Shown one piece after another: positions 1 to 4,886 of a DNA stretch of 6,649 bases (position 1 is the stretch's first letter; each line of letters starts with the position of its first letter). The stretch spans positions 1 to 6,649 of the forward strand of contig JBILLU010000181.1 in assembly GCA_044375915.1 (NCBI GenBank), given 5' to 3'. Under the pieces are notes generated by a model that worked only from the letters and a program-made list of their open reading frames with translations, had not been told where the DNA came from and made no database searches. Made by a program: the position numbers and the translations under genes. Source of the stretch: JAFEBO01 sp044375915. Its GTDB lineage: Bacteria > Planctomycetota > Phycisphaerae > Phycisphaerales > UBA1924.

Positions 1-627
1 GAACGGCCCGGCATTGCGGCCGTCGGGTGTAAACCAGACCTGCTGGCCCCACGGGCCTTTCCACTCGGGCTTGGTGTCGGACCAGATGAACCAGTCGTGC
101 TTGGGGTTCTTGGGGTCCCAGGCGTCTTTGAACCAGGGGTGGCTCTTGGAGGTGTGGTTGAGGACGAGGTCGAGGATGACCTTGATGCCGCGCTTGTCGC
201 ACTCGGCCATGAAGCGTTTGAAGTCTTCGTTGGTGCCGTGCTCGGACTCGATCTTGTAGTAGTCGCTGGTCTCGTAGCCGTGGTAGGAAGGGCCTTCGAA
301 GACGGGCATGAGCCAGAGGCCGGTGATGCCCAGGTCTGTGGTGGTCTCGGGCTTGCCGTCGTTGAGGTAGTCGAGGGAGTCGATGAGTCCCTGGAAGTCG
401 CCGATGCCGTCGTTGGCGAGCGGGCCGGACGCGGAGTCCTTGAAGGAGCGGACGAAGACCTGATAGAAGACGGTTTCGTTCCACCAGTTGTCGAGGCGGT
501 CGCTGCTGCGATCCTTGAGGGTGGTCTGGGGCTTGTTGCTCGTGGCCGGGTTGGTGGTGGCCTGACCCAGGACGGGCGACGCCGCGAGAACGGTGCCGGC
601 GAGAAGCGCAAGGACGCGGATAGACAT
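1..627 (-). CDS. Secreted GH13 alpha-amylase-family glycosyl hydrolase, N-terminal part (cut by left edge)
   Basis: This is the first 209 codons of a glycoside hydrolase family 13 enzyme; the gene continues beyond position 1. GH13 enzymes hydrolyse or transfer alpha-glucosidic bonds in starch, glycogen or malto-oligosaccharides. The ATG at 627-625 follows a perfect GGAGG (637-633) five bases upstream. Residues 1-22 form a signal peptide (MSIRVLALLAGTVLAASPVLG, then QA), so the protein is exported. WWNETVFYQVFVRSF (about 59-73) is the usual GH13 opening, GLWLMPVFEGPSYHGYETSDYY (about 103-124) matches the beta3 region, and DLVLNHTS (153-160) is conserved region I, with D153, N157 and H158 in place. 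The catalytic Asp, Glu and Asp of regions II-IV lie outside the window, so activity and exact specificity (alpha-amylase, alpha-glucosidase or other subfamily) cannot be judged. The family call is firm. The long open plus-strand frame over this gene is its GC-rich shadow. Confidence 0.93.
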   Translation of the reverse strand, partial: MSIRVLALLAGTVLAASPVLGQATTNPATSNKPQTTLKDRSSDRLDNWWNETVFYQVFVRSFKDSASGPLANDGIGDFQGLIDSLDYLNDGKPETTTDLGITGLWLMPVFEGPSYHGYETSDYYKIESEHGTNEDFKRFMAECDKRGIKVILDLVLNHTSKSHPWFKDAWDPKNPKHDWFIWSDTKPEWKGPWGQQVWFTPDGRNAGPF

Positions 628-683
628 GAAAACCTCCGGGACAATCAGCGTAGCAGATTCGGCCAGACGCACGCCCTGAGCGG

Positions 684-715
684 ATCCAAGGATTGATCAA
701 GGATCCATCGAAGGA
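684..715 (+). repeat. Three ATCNAAGGA-like repeats in the amylase/cupin divergent intergenic region
   Basis: Three short related copies occur one after another: ATCCAAGGA at 684-692, ATCAAGGA at 696-703 and ATCGAAGGA at 707-715, spaced 12 and 11 bases start to start. The segment also holds GGATCC at 682-687 and 701-706 and the palindrome TTGATCAA at 693-700. The last copy supplies the Shine-Dalgarno AAGGAG (711-716) of the cupin gene, seven bases before its ATG. A near-helical repeat in a 96-bp divergent promoter region could be an operator, but this is inference. Chance duplication of a ribosome-binding-site-like motif is a fair alternative. Confidence 0.4.
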
Positions 716-723
716 GTCACGGC

Positions 724-1185
724 ATGTCAGAGGCGAAGGCTCGGGTGTTGCAGCCCGGTGAAGGAGAGATGATCCGGGTGGTCACCGACACCGTCCGCAT
801 TCTGGCGGATGGGGCGGCGACCGGCGGACGGTTGTTCATCTTCGAGGAGACCTGCCAACCGGGTCACGGCCCGCCCCTGCATCGTCACGGCATCGACGAC
901 GAGTACTTCTTCGTGCTCGAAGGCGAGTTCACATTCATGATCAACGGCACGCGCGTCGTTGCGCCCACCGGTGCATTTGTCGCGGCACCCAAGGGCTCGC
1001 AGCACACGTTTACCAACAGCGGCACGATCACCGGGCGGCTTCTGATCGTCACGACGCCGCCGGGGTTGGAATCGCCGTTCCGCGAGACCGCGACGTTGCA
1101 CGAACCGACGCCGGAGCAGCTCGCGGCGGCGTTCGCGAAGTTCGCTGTTTGCTTTGAGGGCCCACCACTTGGCGCGGTGCGATGA
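724..1185 (+). CDS. Single-domain cupin protein (cupin_2-like)
   Basis: This is a 153-residue cytoplasmic protein with one conserved cupin barrel. Cupin motif 1 is seen as GHGPPLHRHGIDDEYFFVLEG (residues 47-67), giving metal ligands H53, H55 and E60. Motif 2 is GAFVAAPKGSQHTFTN (83-98), giving H94. All four usual metal-binding side chains are therefore present, so a mononuclear metal (Fe, Mn, Ni or Zn) is expected. The arrangement resembles small quercetin-dioxygenase-like and sugar- or ligand-binding cupins, but cupin function cannot be assigned from motifs alone. There is no signal peptide. The ATG is supported by AAGGAG at 711-716, seven bases upstream. The gene is divergent from the GH13 gene with 96 bp between starts, so the two may share control, though nothing shows that they act together. 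No T-rich terminator is visible just after the stop. Confidence 0.87.
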   Translation: MSEAKARVLQPGEGEMIRVVTDTVRILADGAATGGRLFIFEETCQPGHGPPLHRHGIDDEYFFVLEGEFTFMINGTRVVAPTGAFVAAPKGSQHTFTNSGTITGRLLIVTTPPGLESPFRETATLHEPTPEQLAAAFAKFAVCFEGPPLGAVR

Positions 1186-1423
1186 GGGCATCCGGCGCAC
1201 GATTTTGTTCGTAGTCCGGTCGCGTGTGGGTAGCAAGACACGGGCTTGGCTCGACTTACAGCGATTCGAGCGGGTTGCAGGCGGCGCCCGCGGGGCACGC
1301 TTCCTCGGGTAGAGTGAGAGAGGGGAGAGGGAAGGCGGGAAACCGGCACAGCGCGGCGTGCCGGGAACCGGGGGTGTGGGGATGTGCGGGAATCCGCCGC
1401 GTGAGACCACTAAGGAGGCATCG
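1186..1423 (+). promoter_or_regulatory. Gene-free leader region of the SYLF lipoprotein, with two hairpins and a purine tract
   Basis: No coding region is supported in these 238 bases. A purine-rich run spans about 1311-1340 and contains a 12-base mirror repeat at 1318-1329. A perfect 7-bp stem follows: CCGGCAC 1343-1349 with GTGCCGG 1358-1364, loop 8. A smaller one is GCGG 1386-1389 with CCGC 1394-1397. The Shine-Dalgarno AAGGAGG of the next gene is at 1412-1418. TAGAGT at 1310-1315 could be a -10 box, but no -35 is seen at the right distance. An in-frame ATG at 1358 sits inside the hairpin and lacks a ribosome-binding site, so I read this stretch as untranslated. Confidence 0.4.
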
Positions 1424-1993
1424 ATGAAGTTTCGCAGCACCATGCAGATGATCGCCGCCGTCGGAATTGCCGCCACGCTCGCCGCGTGCGCGACGCCCGA
1501 GGGCAGCACCACGCTCGACAAGCAGAACAGCACGCTGTCGATGCGCGACACGACGCTGACGCGCTTGTACAAGGAGAAGCCCGAGGCTCGTGCGGCGATC
1601 GACGGCGGCGCCGGCTACGGCGTGTTCAGCACCATCGCCATGGGCGCCGTCGTCGGCGGCTCCAACGGCTACGGCGTGGTCGAGGACAAGGCCGGCAAGC
1701 GCACCTACATGCGCATGGCCAGCGGCGGCCTCAACCTCGGCGTCTCCGCCACCGAGACCAAGCTCGTCCTGATCTTCAAGGACAAGGCCACGCTCGACAA
1801 GTTCACCAGCGAGACCTTTGAGTGGGGCTCCAGCGCCAGCGCCGGCGCCAAGGGCGAAAAGTCCGGCGGCATGAACGAAGAGGCCGGCAAGATGACGCGT
1901 GACATCACGGTCTATCAGCTCACCGACACCGGCTTCGCCCTCACCGCGAACCTCGCGGGTACGAAGTTCTGGCCTGAGAAAGGCATGAACTGA
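1424..1993 (+). CDS. SYLF/Ysc84-domain lipoprotein
   Basis: This is a 189-residue exported lipoprotein. The ATG at 1424 is chosen because AAGGAGG (1412-1418) sits five bases before it and because it begins a proper lipoprotein signal: MKFRSTMQMIAAVGIAATLAAC, lipobox LAAC with the lipidated Cys at 22. An ATG 66 bases upstream, at 1358, is in frame but has no ribosome-binding site and would bury the signal. The rest matches the SYLF (Ysc84-like, DUF500) domain: AAIDGGAGYGVFSTIAMGA, GGSNGYGVVEDKAG, SGGLNLGVSATETKLVLIFK, then LDKFTSETFEWGSSASAGAKG and a C-terminal ITVYQLTDTGFALTANLAG. SYLF domains bind phosphoinositides and actin in eukaryotes; bacterial members are envelope proteins, mostly of unknown role. 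The family's glycine-rich beta pattern is intact and the length is normal. It probably forms a single-gene unit ending at the terminator at 2062-2091. Confidence 0.88.
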   Translation: MKFRSTMQMIAAVGIAATLAACATPEGSTTLDKQNSTLSMRDTTLTRLYKEKPEARAAIDGGAGYGVFSTIAMGAVVGGSNGYGVVEDKAGKRTYMRMASGGLNLGVSATETKLVLIFKDKATLDKFTSETFEWGSSASAGAKGEKSGGMNEEAGKMTRDITVYQLTDTGFALTANLAGTKFWPEKGMN

Positions 1994-2003
1994 GGAAAGG
2001 GTG

Positions 2004-2168
2004 GCAGGGGAGGAGGGGAGCAGCGGAGCAGGGGGCTTCGCTGACGTTGAATGCCACAAAGAAAACGCCCGGGCAATGCCCGGGCGTTTTTCATTCCGTG
2101 GTTGATCAGAGCTTCGAGGATTCACGGGACGTCTTGATCCCTGCTCCTCTGCTCCCCTCCACCCCTGC
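2004..2168. repeat. 31-nt imperfect inverted repeat framing the terminator
   Basis: The arm 2004-2034 is the reverse complement of 2138-2168, with two mismatches (2011/2161 and 2024/2148) and one G-T pair (2034/2138). The arms are purine-rich on one strand and built from the heptamer GGAGCAG: two copies at 2017-2023 and 2025-2031, and its complement CTGCTCC at 2141-2147, 2149-2155 and 2165-2171. They lie between the stops of two convergent genes and enclose about 100 bp with the bidirectional terminator. They could extend the terminator into a cruciform or long stem, or be the ends of a small dispersed intergenic repeat. No open reading frame lies between them. Confidence 0.65.
2062..2091. 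terminator. Bidirectional intrinsic terminator between convergent genes
   Basis: AAAACGCCCGGGCA (2062-2075) and TGCCCGGGCGTTTT (2077-2090) are perfect complements around a single A. In practice this gives a 12-bp stem with a short loop. The GC core is flanked by an A-run on the left and TTTTT (2087-2091) on the right, so the hairpin can terminate the SYLF gene on the plus strand and the protease gene on the minus strand. It lies 69 bases past the SYLF stop and about 90 bases past the protease stop. Confidence 0.92.
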
Positions 2169-2180
2169 TCCCCTTCCCAA

Positions 2181-4079
2181 TTACTTCTTCACCGCTCCCA
2201 CCGTCTTCTTCGGGTTCACGATGTAGCGGCCTTCGTAGCCGGCCATCGGGTCGGCGTTGGCTTTGAGGGCTTCGATCACCTGGGCGGTGGTGAGCGAGGG
2301 GTTCACCGCCAGCATCTTGCCGACGAGGTTGGTCACGTTCGGGGCGGCCATGGAGGTGCCGCTGTACTTGAAGCGCTTGCCGCCGGGGACGTAGGACTCG
2401 ACCTCGAAGCCGTTGGCGTAGAGGGTGACTCCCTTGCCGAAGGTGGTGAAGGAGGTCGGCTTGCCCGAGGAGTCGATGGCGCCGATGGTGATGACGTTGG
2501 GCAGATCGATGCCTGTGGGCATCATCTCGCTGAAGACGTTGTCGTTGTCGCTGTTGCCGGCGGCGGGGACGAAGAGGATCTCGGGAGCGCTCTTCATGGC
2601 TTCGGTCATGCCGCCGATCATGATGCCGAAGACCTTGCGGGACATCTCAGCGCGTTCCTTGGGGTCCTTGATCGTGCCGCGCTGCTCGATCATCTCTTCG
2701 ATGTTCTGGCGCGACAGGCCCCACGACATGTTGACAACGCGGACGCCGGCCTTCTTCATGTAGGCGACCGTGTCGACGAAGCTCTTGGCCCAGGCCTCGG
2801 CGGTCTGGATGTTCATGTCATAACGCGGGATGGACTTGAAATCGAAGGTGAGGCGCACGCCGAGGATCTTGGCGAACGGGTTGCCCGCGGCGGCGATGCC
2901 GGCGACGTGCGTGCCGTGGGAGTAGTTGCCGTAGAGGCCAAGGTCTTCGAGGAATCCCTGGACTTCCTCGGCCTTGAGGCCCTTGACGTACTCGCGGAAG
3001 GCCTTGGCGTCGGGGCTGTCCACACCGGCCTGCGAGTCGCTGACGCCCTTGGTGTACTTCATCACCAGTTCGAGCGGCGACTTCATCTCGTCGATGGGGC
3101 AGAGCAGGCCGCTGGTGCGCTGCATCTGCATGTCGAACGCGATGCCGTTGAGGTCATCGATGAAGCCGTTGTTGTCGTTGTCCTTGCCGTCGTTCTTCTC
3201 GGCGGCGTTCTCCCAGAGGTTGCTAGAGAAGAGCGAGACATCGACGCCCGAGTCCCAGACGCCGATGACGACGGGCGAGGCCTTGTCGGTGGAAGCGAGG
3301 GTGACTTCGTTGGCGGAGAGAACGTCGACGCGGGGCTTGTTGTTGGCGTCGACCAGCTTGCCGTAGACCTCGGCGACGCCGGGCTGCAGCTCGAGCATCT
3401 TGTCGAGCATGTTGCGCATGCCGACGACGGTGCCGACGAGATCGCCGGAGATCTCGCCCTTGTTGGTCTCAACGACGGGGTCGAGGTTGGCCTTCACCTG
3501 GCCGAGGATGAGTTCCTTGTTGACGATCTGGGCGGTGGAGCGGGCCTGGAGGACGCTCTCGCGGACCTTGTCCCACGGCAGGGCGCCGACGCGCTTCTCG
3601 AGCTCGGCCTTGAAGGCGGTCATGTACGCCGACTTGTCGGCGCCGTTGTTGCTGGCCTTGCGGGCCGCGACCATCGACGCGAGCGACTGGCCCATCATCA
3701 GCTTGGTTGATTCCTTGCCCTCAAGCGCCCGGGCCGACTCGATGTGCTTCAGCGCTTCGTCGTAGTTGCCTTCGAAGACAGCGATCTGCTGCAAGGTGGT
3801 GTAGTACGCCTTGAGCGTCGTCTTGTCCTGGATGTCGTACTTGGCGAGGTCGGCGGTGGTGTTGGCCTTGAGCTCGGCGACGAACTTCTTGAACGGGGCG
3901 TCGCTGACGAGGAACTCGCTGGCCTTGCCCTCGATCTTGTAGAGGTGGCGGGGGAGATCATCGGCGGTCTTGACCGGGATCTTGGTGCCAGCGGCCGGGG
4001 CGGGCTCGGCATGGGCGGGGAGGCTGGCGGCAAGGCCGGCGGCGAGTGCGAGTGCGACGAGCAGCGACGTCTGTTTCAA
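2181..4079 (-). CDS. Secreted subtilisin-family (S8) serine protease with a long N-terminal region; TTG start
   Basis: This is a 632-residue predicted secreted serine endopeptidase. I chose the TTG at 4079-4077 because AAAGGA (4091-4086) lies six bases upstream and because it begins a clear signal peptide (MKQTSLLVALALAAGLAASLPAHA, cut before EPAP). The in-frame ATG at 4205 would add 42 mostly polar residues ahead of the signal and lacks a ribosome-binding site. The catalytic triad is complete: D276 in VIGVWDSGVD, H388 in YSHGTHVAG and S576 in YSGTSMAAP, with oxyanion N509 in VPAAGNSDND. A D/N-rich, calcium-loop-like stretch, DGKDNDNNGFIDD (297-309), follows the Asp motif, as in many environmental subtilases. 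Asp and His are 112 residues apart, against 32 in subtilisin. Residues about 30-260 are not a recognisable I9 propeptide; they include one TPR-like helical pair near 90-121 (LQQIAVFEGNYDEALKHIES). There is no C-terminal sorting domain. It is convergent with the SYLF gene. Confidence 0.92.
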   Translation of the reverse strand: MKQTSLLVALALAAGLAASLPAHAEPAPAAGTKIPVKTADDLPRHLYKIEGKASEFLVSDAPFKKFVAELKANTTADLAKYDIQDKTTLKAYYTTLQQIAVFEGNYDEALKHIESARALEGKESTKLMMGQSLASMVAARKASNNGADKSAYMTAFKAELEKRVGALPWDKVRESVLQARSTAQIVNKELILGQVKANLDPVVETNKGEISGDLVGTVVGMRNMLDKMLELQPGVAEVYGKLVDANNKPRVDVLSANEVTLASTDKASPVVIGVWDSGVDVSLFSSNLWENAAEKNDGKDNDNNGFIDDLNGIAFDMQMQRTSGLLCPIDEMKSPLELVMKYTKGVSDSQAGVDSPDAKAFREYVKGLKAEEVQGFLEDLGLYGNYSHGTHVAGIAAAGNPFAKILGVRLTFDFKSIPRYDMNIQTAEAWAKSFVDTVAYMKKAGVRVVNMSWGLSRQNIEEMIEQRGTIKDPKERAEMSRKVFGIMIGGMTEAMKSAPEILFVPAAGNSDNDNVFSEMMPTGIDLPNVITIGAIDSSGKPTSFTTFGKGVTLYANGFEVESYVPGGKRFKYSGTSMAAPNVTNLVGKMLAVNPSLTTAQVIEALKANADPMAGYEGRYIVNPKKTVGAVKK

Positions 4080-4238
4080 GCGAGGTCCTTTCGAGAAGGC
4101 CGGCGAGCCGCGGCTCGGATTGCCGCGGGTTGCTCGGTCTGGGGGATTGTTCCGCGGCTGGGGCTGGTTGTTGCAGGAGATTCTGCTAGTCTGCACGGAA
4201 GACATCCCGGCGAAGGCGCCGGAACCCGGAGTACCCCG
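4080..4238. promoter_or_regulatory. Divergent promoter region between the protease and Pmp3-like genes
   Basis: These 159 bases separate two divergently transcribed starts, so promoters for both should lie here. The protease Shine-Dalgarno is at 4091-4086 on the minus strand; a GGAG for the small membrane protein is at 4228-4231. A possible plus-strand -10 is TAGTCT at 4187-4192, in the context GCTAGTCT, which resembles GCTAGACT upstream of the DUF11 gene. I see no convincing -35 hexamer for either direction. The promoter positions are inference; only the layout and the ribosome-binding sites are seen. Confidence 0.35.
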
Positions 4239-4418
4239 ATGGCCGACGACCTTTCGACGAACAAGCTGCTGCTGGTGATCATCGCGATCCTGCTGCCGCC
4301 GCTGGCGGTGTTTTTGAAGAGCAAGAGCATCGGGATGACCCTGTTGTGCCTTGTTCTCTGTTTCTTCCTTTGGGTCCCTGGCTTCCTGATGGCCATTTGG
4401 GTGGTTTTGAAGGACTGA
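4239..4418 (+). CDS. Pmp3/UPF0057 (YqaE-like) small membrane protein
   Basis: This is a 59-residue protein with two membrane helices, about 9-26 (LLLVIIAILLPPLAVFL) and 32-56 (a hydrophobic stretch ending WVPGFLMAIWVVL). The first helix carries the family's LPP motif (ILLPPLAVFLK), and the second helix has the WVPG turn that precedes the usual H/A-rich end in Pmp3, YqaE and plant RCI2 proteins. Family members are small inner- or plasma-membrane proteins linked to membrane potential and to salt or cold stress; their molecular action is not settled. The family's common PGxIHA appears here as PGFLMA, so the His is missing. The ATG has GGAG (4228-4231) seven bases upstream. It is divergent from the protease gene, and 468 non-coding bases follow. 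The two short hairpins just downstream lack a T-run, so its terminator is unclear. Confidence 0.82.
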   Translation: MADDLSTNKLLLVIIAILLPPLAVFLKSKSIGMTLLCLVLCFFLWVPGFLMAIWVVLKD

Positions 4419-4497
4419 CGGTCGGTGTGGATCCCAGCATTGGCCAAATGCGGGAACGACCTCCGTGGTCGATCGCGCACCCCTTGCGCGGCAGGAA

Positions 4498-4570
4498 CGT
4501 CCGATAGCACAGTGGATTTCTGTCCGATACGGCAGTCCTGCTGCCGATTTGCTCGCACTAGCGTCCGAAA
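4498..4570 (+). promoter_or_regulatory. Three YGTCCGAWA direct repeats upstream of a putative promoter
   Basis: CGTCCGATA is at 4498-4506, TGTCCGATA at 4521-4529 and CGTCCGAAA at 4562-4570, all on the same strand and spaced 23 and 41 bases start to start. The third copy ends just upstream of the -10-like TAGACT. It is enclosed by a 5-bp inverted repeat, CTAGC 4558-4562 and GCTAG 4574-4578. The layout fits a regulator binding several sites ahead of a promoter. No regulator gene is present in the window to pair with it. Confidence 0.35.
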
Positions 4571-4575
4571 ATGGC

Positions 4576-4581
4576 TAGACT
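4576..4581 (+). promoter_or_regulatory. Candidate -10 element for the DUF11 lipoprotein gene
   Basis: TAGACT, in the context GGCTAGACTTTTTG, resembles a sigma-70 -10 box and is followed by the only AT-rich patch nearby. Transcription would begin near 4588 and give a leader of about 300 nt that opens with two adjacent hairpins. No TTGACA-like -35 lies 16-18 bases upstream, so the call is weak. The similar GCTAGTCT upstream of the Pmp3-like gene is mild support for a local promoter style. Confidence 0.28.
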
Positions 4582-4886
4582 TTTTGTACGCCACCCGGTT
4601 CTCGGGTGAATGCCCGTGTGGGGCATCGCGGCGTGGGTCCGGATTTGGGTAGAGCCTGAATGAAGCAGCCGCAATGGCAACTTGCGTCGGTGGAATCGGG
4701 CTTGAGCTTTGTCCGGGGTCGTTCGTATGTGCTTCGTCGCCGCGTGGGCAGTATCGCGCGGCAGGTCATGTTTCGACATGGTCGTCGCTCGCGGGTGAGA
4801 CCGGCGTGCGCGACCGAGCAGTTTTCGACCGGGGGCGCTGGGGCCACCGGCGCATCGCACCCGGTCTCCGCGTGAAGAGGAGTCTT
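4582..4886 (+). promoter_or_regulatory. Long, structured 5' leader of the DUF11 lipoprotein gene
   Basis: Roughly 300 bases lie between the putative -10 and the lipoprotein ATG. Besides the two five-base-loop hairpins at 4592-4626, there is a stem GCCGCG 4739-4744 with CGCGGC 4757-4762. A long-range perfect 8-bp pair is GAGACCGG 4798-4805 with CCGGTCTC 4861-4868, extendable by three pairs past a bulge. Its 3' arm ends nine bases before the Shine-Dalgarno AGGAG (4878-4882), so folding could affect translation. The frame that is open from an ATG at 4674 into the lipoprotein uses many A- and T-ending codons here, unlike the gene itself, so I do not treat it as coding. A separate 71-codon frame (4660-4875) is possible but unsupported. 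No known riboswitch was recognised. Confidence 0.4.

Larger units (their letters stand above)
4437..4626 (+). repeat. Array of six stem-loops, each with a five-nucleotide loop
   Basis: Six perfect stems occur, each with exactly five unpaired bases: GCATT/AATGC 4437-4451; CGACC/GGTCG 4457-4471; CGCGCA/TGCGCG 4474-4490; CGGCAG/CTGCCG 4530-4546; CACCCG/CGGGTG 4592-4608; ATGCCC/GGGCAT 4610-4626. The loops are ggcca, tccgt, cccct, tcctg, gttct and gtgtg. The stems differ in sequence, so these are not copies of one repeat. The first four lie between the Pmp3-like stop and the putative -10 box, and the last two lie just after it, at the expected start of the DUF11 transcript. The role is unknown: protein-binding dyads, a non-coding RNA or leader structure are all possible. 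Confidence 0.5.

Noticed and set aside
97..696. 199-codon plus-strand open frame over the amylase gene
   Set aside because: Its translation is low-complexity Val/Gly/Glu-rich sequence typical of antisense to a GC-rich gene, and the minus strand encodes an unmistakable GH13 protein.
727..1572. 281-codon minus-strand open frame over the cupin gene
   Set aside because: It is Arg-rich shadow sequence antisense to a cupin that has both conserved motifs.
1256..2125. 289-codon minus-strand open frame over the SYLF gene
   Set aside because: It runs through the bidirectional terminator and both intergenic regions and is low-complexity; the plus-strand SYLF lipoprotein explains the region.
2907..3710. 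267-codon plus-strand open frame over the protease gene
   Set aside because: It is antisense to the subtilase, has a biased Val/Gly/Leu composition, lacks motifs and has no ribosome-binding site.
3744..4418. Longer upstream start for the Pmp3-like protein (224 codons)
   Set aside because: The added part is antisense to the protease gene. The ATG at 4239 with a GGAG seven bases upstream gives a 59-residue protein of normal family length.
4437..4626. CRISPR array, integron attC site or tRNA in the hairpin-rich region
   Set aside because: There are no repeated spacers and units, the stems have unrelated sequences, there is no attC core pair, and no cloverleaf or CCA end could be drawn.
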